Source: Murdochiella sp. Marseille-P8839 (lineage in GTDB: Bacteria > Bacillota > Clostridia > Tissierellales > Peptoniphilaceae). Taken from it: a DNA stretch of 64,000 nucleotides. Each line of letters opens with the position of its first letter. The first letter of the stretch is position 1. Where the stretch lies: positions 62,001 through 126,000 of the forward strand of contig JAIKLF010000005.1 in the NCBI GenBank assembly GCA_019753405.1. Direction: 5' to 3'. The translations under genes were made by a program, and so were the position numbers. The notes under the pieces were generated by a model. The model had not been told where the DNA came from, searched no databases, and saw only the letters and a list, made by a program, of their open reading frames with translations. This document shows positions 1 through 7,456 of the stretch, piece after piece.

Positions 1-56
1 GAACGAGACGCCTCGAACGACCGCCCGCCAATGGAGGAAAGGGCTCCGAGGCGTAT

Positions 57-884
57 TTGCGAAAGATAAAGCCCATCCGTCCGGATGCGCCGAAAGTGAA
101 GTCGGCAGAGGAGAGCAACGCCAAAAAAACAAAAGTGAACGGTACGCAGAAGCCTCTTCCGCGAGGGAAAAAGAGTGACATGCCGGCGATGGATGCCCTC
201 ATTCGGAAATCCGAAGCGGACGAAATGCGCAAGCGACGGGAGGCGGAACAACGTCGACGGGACGCCGAAAAGCGCCGTCGGGGCGGAAGTCCGAGTGCGG
301 CTCGACCGTCCATGAACAACACGGGGAGTAAATCGCCCAACGGCCGTCCTATGCGGCCCGGAGAGAGCGGCGGCTCATCATCCGCAAACCCGGTCGTTTC
401 ACGCATGATCCTCTCGGTGGCCAGCGTCGCCTTTTTGCTGCTGATTCTCTGGCTGATGGCCTCTTTCTTTATCGATGCGATGAGCGATCGTACCGCACAA
501 GTGACACCGGAATCTTCTTCGATCGAGCAGAGCGATACGGAAGCGCCGCAGGAGACGTCTGCCGCGCAAAGCAGCGAATCTGCGGCAGAATCTTCTTCCG
601 AAGAGGAAAAAATCAAGCCGCTTACGGAAGGGGATGCAGATTATCAGAAGCCGGACACCTGGATTGGAAAGACCTTCCTGGTGGAGGATGACGCCAACGT
701 GCGAAGCGATGGCGGTACGCAGAACCCCATTCTTTTCACGGTGAATCCGGGAGATCAATTTATGGTCAAGAAGGCGAAAATGGTGGATGATGCCGCTTGG
801 GTACAGGGTATTGCGCTGAAAAAAGACGGCACAAAACAGGAAGGTTGGATTTATTCGTACTGCCTCGGCTATCAGCCACAGTAG
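57..884 (+). CDS. SH3-domain membrane protein (hypothetical)
   Basis: The 275-residue product has a very basic, Arg/Lys/Glu-rich N-terminal part (residues 1-110), one hydrophobic segment at about 116-139, an acidic Ser/Glu linker (150-190) and a C-terminal SH3_3-like domain (about 203-271, with motifs WIGKTF, NVRS and GWIYS). It is probably a type II membrane protein with the SH3 domain outside, a layout common in proteins that touch cell wall, but the role is inferred. The TTG start at 57 has GAGG five bases upstream. The frame stays open to the left edge of the window, so the true start could lie outside. It is followed closely by nadE. Confidence 0.6.
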   Translation: MRKIKPIRPDAPKVKSAEESNAKKTKVNGTQKPLPRGKKSDMPAMDALIRKSEADEMRKRREAEQRRRDAEKRRRGGSPSAARPSMNNTGSKSPNGRPMRPGESGGSSSANPVVSRMILSVASVAFLLLILWLMASFFIDAMSDRTAQVTPESSSIEQSDTEAPQETSAAQSSESAAESSSEEEKIKPLTEGDADYQKPDTWIGKTFLVEDDANVRSDGGTQNPILFTVNPGDQFMVKKAKMVDDAAWVQGIALKKDGTKQEGWIYSYCLGYQPQ

Positions 885-908
885 TGAGATGCGAATGAGG
901 AGGAATTC

Positions 909-2897
909 ATGCGAGGTTGGATACGTGTAGTGGCGGCGGTTCCGCCGTTGCATGCCGGCGATCCGCAGGCCAATGCGGAAGAAATTCGGCAGGTGCTGAT
1001 GGAAGCGGAGGAACGGCATGCAGATGTTGTCGTGCTTCCTTCGTGTGCGCTGACCGGCGCAACGCTGGGCGATCTTTTTTCCATGCAAACGCTGCAATCG
1101 GCAACGGAAGAAGCGATGGATACACTACTTGAAGCAAGTCGCAACACCCATCCCGCGTTGGTGACCAGCATTCTGCGCATGGAGCAGGGAAGAGCGAGAG
1201 AACACGTCGTGGTGGTGCAAAATGGAACGCGCCTGGACCATGATCGTTTCTCCTTCCACAATCGCTATGACGGTTCCCTTCTGTGCCGTTGTGCGGTCTC
1301 TACGCTTGCTTTCTCCTCTTTTTCCAAAGTGTATGACGCGCTGGATCGGGAAGAAACGGATCTGCTGCTTCTTCCGGCGGCGATTCCCGCTCGGGCAGGA
1401 CAGGCGAAGCGTCTTGTGCAAGAGATGACGGCGCTTTCTGCCCGCGGTGTCGGTGTTGCGCTGGCCTGCGCGGGAGAACAGGAAACGGGCATCGATACAC
1501 TTTATGCGGGCGATCGTCTTCTGGCGGAAAATGGACGTCTGGTGGCGGATGGCGGAATTCTGGGGCGTGCACCATCGTTTCCCGGTGCCGTCCGCGCAAC
1601 AAACCCGTTTGATCGCGAGGAACCATCGCCTTCCGGTGCAGATCGAGCGCTGGATGGCACAAAACAGGCTCTTCCCGATGCGGTGATCGGGGAACATGCG
1701 ATTTATTACGATTTTGATCTGGATGCGATAGCGGCGACACGCGCGGAACGGGCAGCTTCGGCTGAAACAATGACAGCAAGCAGCGAAGCGATGTCGCGTG
1801 TTCAAGACGCGATCGGGAAGGCGTGGGATGAGGCGGAAATGGCGAACCGCAATGCCTCTTCCTTCCCCATGACGCCGCGTCGACGTGCGGAATGGTGCGC
1901 CGTTGATCCGGCTCCTTTTGTGGTGAAAACCGAAGAAGAGAGCGAAGAAATCCTGCAAATTCAGGCACGTGCGCTGGCACGCCGGATGCGACACGTTCGA
2001 ACGCGGCAAGCGTGGATCGGGTTATCCGGTGGCCTGGATTCGACCTTGGCGTTTTTGGTGACACTGCGCGCCTTTGCCCTCGACGGATGGGATAAACAGG
2101 GCATTCATCTCGTCAGCATGCCGGCGTTCGGTACGGGAAAGCGCACCCGCAGTAATGCGGCAACGTTGGGTGAACTTTCCGGCTGCGATTTCCGGGAAAT
2201 TTCGCTTACACCGGTATTACGGCAGCACTTTGCGGATATCGGTCTTGCGGAAGACGACCGTTCCGTAGCGTTTGAAAATGCGCAGGCGCGGGAACGCACA
2301 CAGATTCTGATGGATTTGGCGAATTTGCATAGCGGTCTTCATATCGGGACGGGCGATTTTTCGGAAAGTGCATTGGGGTGGTGCACATTTAACGGCGATC
2401 ACATGGCGATGTTTAACGTGAACGCTTCCATCCCAAAGACCTTGGTACAAGTGTTGGTCGCCTATGAAGCAAAGCGTTTGCCGGCGTTGCAGGCGGTTTT
2501 TGAAGATATTTTAGAGAAGCCGATTTCTCCTGAGCTTTTTCCCGGCGAGGAAGGCGAAAATGCGCAGAAGAAGGAAGAGGTCATCGGACCCTATGCAGTC
2601 CATGATTTTTATCTCTATCATTTCCTGCGCTACCGGTATGCACCCGACAAGTTGTTGGCGTTAGCGCAAAAGGCGTTTGCCGGGGTGTATTCGAATGCCA
2701 CCCTGCTCTTCGTTTTGCGCAAGATGCTTTCGCGCTTTTTCGCTTCCCAGTTTAAGCGTTCGGTCATGGTGGATGGTATTGCCGTCGGTGAACTTTCGCT
2801 TTCTCCGCGCGGCGGATGGCGTATGCCCTCGGATGTGCAGGCGACCGCATGGCTTGCGGCGGTGGATCGTCTGGAGGAAGAAGAGGAGGAATGGTGA
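909..2897 (+). CDS. nadE: NAD+ synthetase with a degenerate glutaminase domain
   Basis: The protein makes NAD+ from deamido-NAD+ with ATP. At 662 residues it has the two-domain architecture of glutamine-dependent NadE: an N-terminal nitrilase-like domain (1 to about 270) and a C-terminal synthetase domain. The PP-loop SGGLDST starts near residue 373, and GTGDFSE and the NGDHM...NVNASIPK block are intact. The N-terminal domain looks inactive: the Glu of the usual PEL motif is Ser45 (LPSCALTG), and the catalytic Lys and the Cys of the CEDLW motif cannot be found in their places. The enzyme may therefore use free ammonia. AGGAGG precedes the ATG, and tmk overlaps the stop by one base. Confidence 0.9.
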   Translation: MRGWIRVVAAVPPLHAGDPQANAEEIRQVLMEAEERHADVVVLPSCALTGATLGDLFSMQTLQSATEEAMDTLLEASRNTHPALVTSILRMEQGRAREHVVVVQNGTRLDHDRFSFHNRYDGSLLCRCAVSTLAFSSFSKVYDALDREETDLLLLPAAIPARAGQAKRLVQEMTALSARGVGVALACAGEQETGIDTLYAGDRLLAENGRLVADGGILGRAPSFPGAVRATNPFDREEPSPSGADRALDGTKQALPDAVIGEHAIYYDFDLDAIAATRAERAASAETMTASSEAMSRVQDAIGKAWDEAEMANRNASSFPMTPRRRAEWCAVDPAPFVVKTEEESEEILQIQARALARRMRHVRTRQAWIGLSGGLDSTLAFLVTLRAFALDGWDKQGIHLVSMPAFGTGKRTRSNAATLGELSGCDFREISLTPVLRQHFADIGLAEDDRSVAFENAQARERTQILMDLANLHSGLHIGTGDFSESALGWCTFNGDHMAMFNVNASIPKTLVQVLVAYEAKRLPALQAVFEDILEKPISPELFPGEEGENAQKKEEVIGPYAVHDFYLYHFLRYRYAPDKLLALAQKAFAGVYSNATLLFVLRKMLSRFFASQFKRSVMVDGIAVGELSLSPRGGWRMPSDVQATAWLAAVDRLEEEEEEW

Positions 2898-3529
2898 TGC
2901 GCGGCTTTTTTATCGCCCTTGAAGGTTCCGATGGGTCCGGAAAGACCACAGTACTGAATGGGATTAAGACCCATTTTGCCAAGCAGGGCATTCCGGTACT
3001 GTATACGCGCGAACCGGGCGGTACGCCTATCGCCGAAAAAATTCGCGATATTTTGCTGGATCCGGCGCATCAGGAGATGGCACCCATGACGGAAGCGTTG
3101 CTCTATGCGGCGTCGCGTGCGCAGCACGTGCGCGAGGTCATTTTGCCGGCCTTGGCCGAAGGCAAGATTCTTCTCAGCGATCGCTTTGTTCTCAGCTCTC
3201 TGGTCTATCAGGGCATCGCACGCGGTGTCGGGCTGGAAGAGGTGGCGGCGATCAATCATTATGCTACAGAGGGGCTGGTGCCGGATTTGACGTTGTTTTT
3301 GGACGTTGATCCGCTCACGGTGTTGCGCCGAAAAGCCGATCAGGTCGAACAGGATCGCTTAGAAAAAGCGGGTGACGCTTTTTTTCAAAACGTTTATAAT
3401 GGTTATCAACAAGCGCTGGCAACGATGAAAAACGTGGTGATTGTGGATGCCGCAAAACCGTCGGATGAGGTGGTTGCTGAGGCATGGAAAGCGATTGACT
3501 GCGCGTTATCGCGCCGACCGAAAGAATAA
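2897..3529 (+). CDS. tmk: Thymidylate kinase
   Basis: This cytoplasmic enzyme phosphorylates dTMP to dTDP for DNA synthesis. The 210-residue length is typical. The N-terminal P-loop reads EGSDGSGKTT, followed by TREPGGTPIAEKIR (the DR/REPGGT motif) and the SDRFVLSSLVYQG block that contacts the nucleotide. I chose the ATG at 2897 because AGGAGG (2884-2889) lies seven bases upstream; an in-frame ATG at 2891 is too close to it. The start overlaps the nadE stop (TGATG), implying translational coupling. darA and holB follow, the usual tmk-darA-holB order of Bacillota. Confidence 0.95.
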   Translation: MRGFFIALEGSDGSGKTTVLNGIKTHFAKQGIPVLYTREPGGTPIAEKIRDILLDPAHQEMAPMTEALLYAASRAQHVREVILPALAEGKILLSDRFVLSSLVYQGIARGVGLEEVAAINHYATEGLVPDLTLFLDVDPLTVLRRKADQVEQDRLEKAGDAFFQNVYNGYQQALATMKNVVIVDAAKPSDEVVAEAWKAIDCALSRRPKE

Positions 3530-3552
3530 CGCATACAGAAAGGAGTCCCGCG

Positions 3553-3879
3553 ATGAAATTATTGATTTGTATTGTTCAAGACAGTGACGCTGCACCGCTA
3601 ACCGAAGATCTTGTGGAAAATCAATTCCGCGTGACGCGCCTGCCTTCCACCGGCGGATTTCTCAAGAGCGGCAATACGACCTTGCTTTTGGGTGTGGAGG
3701 AGGTGCAAGTGGAAGAGGCTTTGCGCATTATTCGTCGCAACTGTTCCCGTCGCAAAACCATTGCGCCCATGATGAGCCCGCAAATTGATCCCAGCTCCTA
3801 TTCGTCGATTCCGATCGAGATCGAGGTGGGCGGGGCGACCGTTTTTCAGTTGGATATTGACCAGATGTATCGGCTATGA
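3553..3879 (+). CDS. darA: Cyclic-di-AMP receptor, PII-like (DarA/PstA/YaaQ)
   Basis: The 108-residue product matches the PII-like c-di-AMP receptors called DarA, PstA or YaaQ. Visible family features are the N-terminal MKLLICIVQD strand, STGGFLKSGNTTLLLGV, whose Gly/Thr residues line the ligand pocket, and VEEALRII. The family forms trimers that bind c-di-AMP; the downstream partner is unknown in most species. The position between tmk and holB is the conserved one. The stop overlaps the holB start as ATGA. Confidence 0.9.
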   Translation: MKLLICIVQDSDAAPLTEDLVENQFRVTRLPSTGGFLKSGNTTLLLGVEEVQVEEALRIIRRNCSRRKTIAPMMSPQIDPSSYSSIPIEIEVGGATVFQLDIDQMYRL

Positions 3880-4559
3880 GTAGAAACGATTCGTCCGCTT
3901 TGCCGGCGGATTGGGTTCGCCTTTTTCCCGCCTCTTCGGCGGAGGTTTCCCATGCCTATATTATAGAAGGCAATCGACAGGACGCCTTAGCTTTTGCGCG
4001 TGCATTGGCGCGTCATTTGCTTTACGAGGGAAGGGACGGCTCCGCCTTAACCGAGGAGACGTTTTCGTTTCGTGATTTGACGGAGGAAACGGAAGAGAAG
4101 ATCTCGATCGCGATGGTGCGCTCGCTGACGGCTTCGCTGTATCAACAGCCGTTGGCGAGTCGCTATCGCGTTTTTTTGCTGGATTATGCGGATCGTATGC
4201 GTGAAGAAGCGCAAAATGCGCTCTTAAAATCACTGGAAGAGCCGCCGGCCTATCTGGTTTGGATCCTGGTTGCGCAAAACAGCCGAAAATTGCTGGCGAC
4301 CGTGCGTTCACGTTGTCGCCTTCTTTTTGTTCCGCCGCGAAACACGGGCTCAATCCTTTCTTCGACCACAGTGTCCTCTTCTACACCGGAAGAAGGTCCT
4401 CTACCGGAAGAAACGTCGACTGTGACCTTGTTGACGGAAGAGGAAGAAAAGGTGTTGTTCGGTTTGCTTCGTGCCGGCTTTTCCGAGCAAGGAGCGGCGG
4501 TATTTGATCGTCGTGACCGTCTGCTTCCGCTAACGGAGCGCAAAGGGGATTATCTTTAG
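3876..4559 (+). CDS. holB: DNA polymerase III delta' subunit, N-terminal part (stopped by amber codon)
   Basis: This is the AAA+ domain and part of the lid of the clamp-loader delta' subunit. The motifs SHAYIIEG, YRVFLLDYADRM, AQNALLKSLEEPP and the sensor-1 TVRSRCR are clear. The P-loop is degenerate, as is usual for delta', and the zinc cysteines seen in many delta' proteins are absent. Translation ends at TAG 4557-4559 after 227 residues, although the same frame continues without another stop to 4805 and encodes the expected C-terminal collar domain. The start ATG overlaps the darA stop. This is a natural amber interruption, recent decay or a sequencing error. Confidence 0.85.
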   Translation: MSRNDSSALPADWVRLFPASSAEVSHAYIIEGNRQDALAFARALARHLLYEGRDGSALTEETFSFRDLTEETEEKISIAMVRSLTASLYQQPLASRYRVFLLDYADRMREEAQNALLKSLEEPPAYLVWILVAQNSRKLLATVRSRCRLLFVPPRNTGSILSSTTVSSSTPEEGPLPEETSTVTLLTEEEEKVLFGLLRAGFSEQGAAVFDRRDRLLPLTERKGDYL

Positions 4560-4805
4560 GCCACCCATGCCGCTTTGGCGGATATGTTACAATACAAAAG
4601 TATAGGAAACGATTTAATCGTATCGCCGGGACGTCGTGCCCGTGTCCATGCGCTTGCGGAAGAAGTGACAACGAGTGCAATCAGCGTTGCGCTTATGCAA
4701 ATAGAGGAATTAAGTCGCCTAATTGAAGGAAACATCAATGTGACGATGGCTTGGGAGCACTTTTTTTTGCACCTCGGGCGAATCGAGGAGAGCGCAAAGA
4801 AATAA
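4560..4805 (+). pseudogene. holB: DNA polymerase III delta' C-terminal part, in frame after the amber codon
   Basis: The 81 codons after TAG 4557 stay in the same frame as holB and end at TAA 4803-4805. The encoded segment has the delta' C-terminal helices, including RLIEGNINVTMAWEHFFLHL, which matches the family pattern of Leu-Ile-Glu-x-Asn-x-Asn followed by a hydrophobic helix. A TTG at 4575 could in theory restart translation, but no ribosome site precedes it. Because delta' is essential in characterised bacteria, either the stop is read through, the two parts assemble as separate chains, or the TAG is an error in the sequence. Confidence 0.75.
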
Positions 4806-4836
4806 ATAAACGAAAACAGATAGTGGAGGAAAACGA

Positions 4837-5958
4837 ATGACAGAAGTTATCGGCGTTCGTTTTCAACGCTCCGGTATGATCACCTATGTGAATCCGCAGG
4901 GTGAACAAGTCGCGAAGGATGAAGATGTCATCGTTGCAACCGATCGTGGTGTTGAATACGGAACGATTTGTATAGAGAATATTACACTTCCTGAAGAGCT
5001 TTTGCCGCCGATTGATGCGTCGCTTGTGCGCAGGGCGGATGAAGCGGATACACGGACAATGGCGGAAAACGGTCAACTTGCCCAGGATGCGCTGGCCATT
5101 TGTGCGCTTAAAATTGAAGAGCACCGTCTGGCCATGAAGCTTGTGGACGCGGAATATACATTTGACCGCGATAAGCTGATCTTTTATTTTACGGCCGAAG
5201 ATCGGGTGGATTTTCGCTCATTGGTGCGTGATCTCGCCCAGAGTTTTCATACGCGTATTGAATTGCGCCAGATCGGTGTGCGGGATCAGGCCAAGATGAT
5301 CGGCGGTTTAGGACAGTGCGGCCAACCGGTCTGTTGCCGGCGCTATATGCGCGATTTTGTGCCGGTTTCCATTAAAATGGCAAAAACACAGGGCCTTTCG
5401 CTGAATCCGACGAAGATTTCTGGGGTATGCGGGCGCCTGATGTGTTGTCTCAACTATGAACAAGAGCACTATTTGAGCAATACGAAGCGTGTTCCTGCAA
5501 AAGGTACGCTGGTTTTAACGGAGGACGGTCAGGGCTACGTTGTCGATCGGGATGTCCTGCAAACGCGCGTGCGGGTGCATGTGTATAAAGCGGATGGTTC
5601 CGAGGATGAGAAGTATTATCCGGTACCGGACATTGAAGTACTGGCCAAACGTAAGAAGGGCCAACCGCGTCCGGAATTGCGAGATGAACGGGAACTGGAT
5701 GAACATGAATTTATTCCCGAAGGGCAAAAAAAGCAGGAACGTCGACAAGCTCAAGAGAATCGTGGCGATACGGAGCCGTCCGAAGTGGCGGGATGTTGTG
5801 GAAATTGCAGCGCTTCATCCCGCAACAATGCCGCGGTCGTCATGACGTCCGAAGAAGCAGTGGAAAAAGAAAAGGAAGAACCGAGCACTTCTCCCGAACG
5901 CTATGCGCAAAAAGGACGAGCAAAGGCGCGTCCGCGTCGACGTGGGCGTCGGCACTGA
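4837..5958 (+). CDS. ricT: RicT/YaaT, PSP1-domain Fe-S protein
   Basis: The 373-residue product has the PSP1 C-terminal domain. Its cysteine blocks GQCGQPVCCRRYM and GVCGRLMCCLNYEQ supply the ligands of the [4Fe-4S] clusters of the RicA-RicF-RicT (Y-complex). In Bacillus subtilis this complex assists RNase Y in mRNA processing and affects sporulation and competence. The gene follows tmk-darA-holB as in many Bacillota. A variable Lys/Glu-rich tail after residue 270 holds another CCGNC cluster. GGAGG precedes the ATG. The partners RicA and RicF are not in this window. Confidence 0.9.
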   Translation: MTEVIGVRFQRSGMITYVNPQGEQVAKDEDVIVATDRGVEYGTICIENITLPEELLPPIDASLVRRADEADTRTMAENGQLAQDALAICALKIEEHRLAMKLVDAEYTFDRDKLIFYFTAEDRVDFRSLVRDLAQSFHTRIELRQIGVRDQAKMIGGLGQCGQPVCCRRYMRDFVPVSIKMAKTQGLSLNPTKISGVCGRLMCCLNYEQEHYLSNTKRVPAKGTLVLTEDGQGYVVDRDVLQTRVRVHVYKADGSEDEKYYPVPDIEVLAKRKKGQPRPELRDERELDEHEFIPEGQKKQERRQAQENRGDTEPSEVAGCCGNCSASSRNNAAVVMTSEEAVEKEKEEPSTSPERYAQKGRAKARPRRRGRRH

Positions 5959-5961
5959 TTC

Positions 5962-5990
5962 TTGACAGGGTCGGGGCGAACGACTATGAT
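5962..5990 (+). promoter_or_regulatory. Sigma-A-type promoter for the ferredoxin gene
   Basis: TTGACA (5962-5967) and TATGAT (5985-5990) are separated by 17 bases. The site lies just after the ricT stop and about 55 bases before the ferredoxin ATG. Confidence 0.75.
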
Positions 5991-6046
5991 AATTTTGTGA
6001 CAGCTTTGGCTGTTGATGGAGCGAATAATGTGGAGGAGGATTTGAC

Positions 6047-6217
6047 ATGGCTTATGTAATTCATGATACGTGTATTGCTTGCGGCACCTGCATCAGCGAG
6101 TGCCCGGTCAGCGCGATTAGCGAGGGCGACATTTACGTTATCGATGCGGACGCATGCATTGACTGCGGATCTTGCGCAGGCGTATGCCCGACGGGCGCTA
6201 TCGAACCGGAAGCCTAA
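6047..6217 (+). CDS. 2[4Fe-4S] ferredoxin
   Basis: This 56-residue bacterial-type ferredoxin carries two CxxCxxCxxxC(P) cluster motifs, with cysteines at 9, 12, 15, 19 and at 37, 40, 43, 47. It would carry low-potential electrons for anaerobic metabolism in the cytoplasm. Length and spacing are typical of clostridial ferredoxins. GGAGGAGG lies a few bases before the ATG. It has its own promoter (5962-5990) and a terminator straight after the stop, so it is probably a single-gene, highly expressed unit. Confidence 0.95.
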   Translation: MAYVIHDTCIACGTCISECPVSAISEGDIYVIDADACIDCGSCAGVCPTGAIEPEA

Positions 6218-6225
6218 GATCAGGC

Positions 6226-6257
6226 AGGAGGTGCTCATTGAGCACTTCCTTTTTTTT
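6226..6257 (+). terminator. Rho-independent terminator after the ferredoxin gene
   Basis: Arms 6226-6236 and 6240-6250 pair over 11 positions (one G-T) around a three-base loop and are followed by a run of T. Confidence 0.85.
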
Positions 6258-6332
6258 GTGCCCAAATGCGCGTTTTGTGCGCCTATGTCCCAATTCGCAT
6301 GTTGTACGCTCATGCCGGGAAAGGAGGAGGTT

Positions 6333-7208
6333 ATGATGGAGGATCAATCGACAAGAGATGGAACAGGGATGCTCTACCTCGTGCCGACGCCGATCGGCAA
6401 TCGTCGAGATATTACGCTTCGCGCATTGGACGTGTTGCGAAACGCGGATGTGATTGCCTGTGAGGATACGCGGCATTCGGCTCCGCTTCTGGAATCCTAT
6501 GCCATTCGTCGTCCACTTCTTTCCTATCATCAGCACAACGAACAGGCACGTGCAGAAGAGTTGCTCACGCGTGTGCAAGAAGGGGAGCGGGTGGCGGTTA
6601 TTTCGGATGCGGGGATGCCGGGTGTTTCCGATCCCGGTGGAGTTTTGGTGCGCAAGGCCATTTCCCGCGGCTTGCCCTACACCGTGCTGCCCGGGGCGTC
6701 GGCCGTGACGGTGGCGGCGGTGGCGGCCGGGCTTGGAGATGGTCGCTTTGCCTTTTTCGGGTTCTTGCCGCGCAAAGGAAAAGCGCGTGAAGAGACATTG
6801 TCCTTGTTGGACACCTTTCCTCTTGCCGCGATCTGCTACGAATCGCCGTTTCGCATTCGCCAAACCTTGGCGGAACTTGGCGCACGTTGGCCAAAACGAG
6901 CCTTCGCCGTTCTGCGGGAATGGAGCAAACAGTATGAGGAGATCGTGCACGTTACCGGTGAGACGGCCGAAGCGATGCCGATCACCGAGAAAGGGGAATT
7001 TGCCTTGGTGATTGCTCCTGCGGAAGCTCCTTCTTCCTGGACGGATGAAGAGGTTATGCAGGCGTTACGCGCTAAGATGAAGGAGGGATTGTCCGCAAAG
7101 ATGGCCATGAAAGAGGTGATTGCTCTTTCCGGACGAAGCCGAAATGCGGTCTATCAGCTACGAGAAGAAGCGCGCAAGGCCGAAAAGATGGACGACAAAA
7201 GCGAATAG
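6333..7208 (+). CDS. rsmI: 16S rRNA 2'-O-ribose C1402 methyltransferase
   Basis: RsmI methylates the ribose of C1402 in the decoding centre of 16S rRNA using S-adenosylmethionine. The tetrapyrrole methylase fold signatures are present: LVPTPIGNRRDITLRAL at the N terminus, CEDTRHS, and VISDAGMPGVSDPG in the SAM loop. The length of 291 residues is normal. The ATG at 6333 follows AAGGAGGAGG; an ATG at 6336 is equally possible. The longer frame back to 6063 runs through the ferredoxin gene and its terminator and is rejected. Confidence 0.93.
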   Translation: MMEDQSTRDGTGMLYLVPTPIGNRRDITLRALDVLRNADVIACEDTRHSAPLLESYAIRRPLLSYHQHNEQARAEELLTRVQEGERVAVISDAGMPGVSDPGGVLVRKAISRGLPYTVLPGASAVTVAAVAAGLGDGRFAFFGFLPRKGKAREETLSLLDTFPLAAICYESPFRIRQTLAELGARWPKRAFAVLREWSKQYEEIVHVTGETAEAMPITEKGEFALVIAPAEAPSSWTDEEVMQALRAKMKEGLSAKMAMKEVIALSGRSRNAVYQLREEARKAEKMDDKSE

Positions 7209-7235
7209 ATGCTCCAATAAGGTGAGAAAACCGAG

Positions 7236-7273
7236 GCAATTTGTTACAGAGTTGTAACAAATTGCTTTTTTTT
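7236..7273 (+). terminator. Rho-independent terminator after rsmI
   Basis: Perfect 13-bp arms (7236-7248 and 7253-7265) with a four-base loop are followed by eight or more T. Confidence 0.9.
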
Positions 7274-7295
7274 TATCGAAAAAGCGGTTGCCCGT

Positions 7296-7324
7296 TTGCA
7301 AAGAAAAAGGAACATTCCTATAAT
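7296..7324 (+). promoter_or_regulatory. Promoter of the G5-domain gene
   Basis: TTGCAA (7296-7301) and TATAAT (7319-7324) have a 17-base spacer. Transcription would begin near 7331, leaving a leader of about 125 bases before the ATG at 7457. Confidence 0.75.
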
Positions 7325-7369
7325 GAGGACGAATTTCGTAACAAAAAGATTACAAATATAACAGCGCCG

Positions 7370-7452
7370 TTACCATTTTCGGCTCTCGACCATCCGAAAA
7401 GGACTGACCATCCTAAGGTAACGAGCAACCTCGCTGACCACGAGGAGGGAGG
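7370..7452 (+). promoter_or_regulatory. Structured leader RNA, candidate cis-regulatory element
   Basis: TTACC 7370-7374 pairs with GGTAA 7417-7421 and encloses two hairpins: TTTCGG 7377-7382 with CCGAAA 7394-7399, and AGGA 7400-7403 with TCCT 7411-7414. Together they form a three-way junction. A third hairpin (CCTCG 7429-7433 with CGAGG 7441-7445) runs into the ribosome site AGGAGG (7443-7448). All three loops contain GACCA, and the last two loops are identical (CTGACCA). I cannot assign it to a riboswitch class I know; it does not look like the ydaO c-di-AMP motif. The pairing is seen by eye only. Confidence 0.45.
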
Positions 7453-7456
7453 CAAC

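Noticed and set aside
1-69. C-terminal tail of an upstream gene in frame 1
   Set aside because: Only 22 codons are visible (ending TAA 67-69) and nothing identifies the product. It remains possible, as does an upstream extension of the SH3 protein.
909-1137. Overlapping frames within the nadE 5' end on both strands
   Set aside because: Shadow frames of a clear gene with a strong ribosome site; none has its own start signals or family motifs.
4575-4805. Independent small gene starting at TTG
   Set aside because: It continues the holB frame and has holB C-terminal motifs but no ribosome site.
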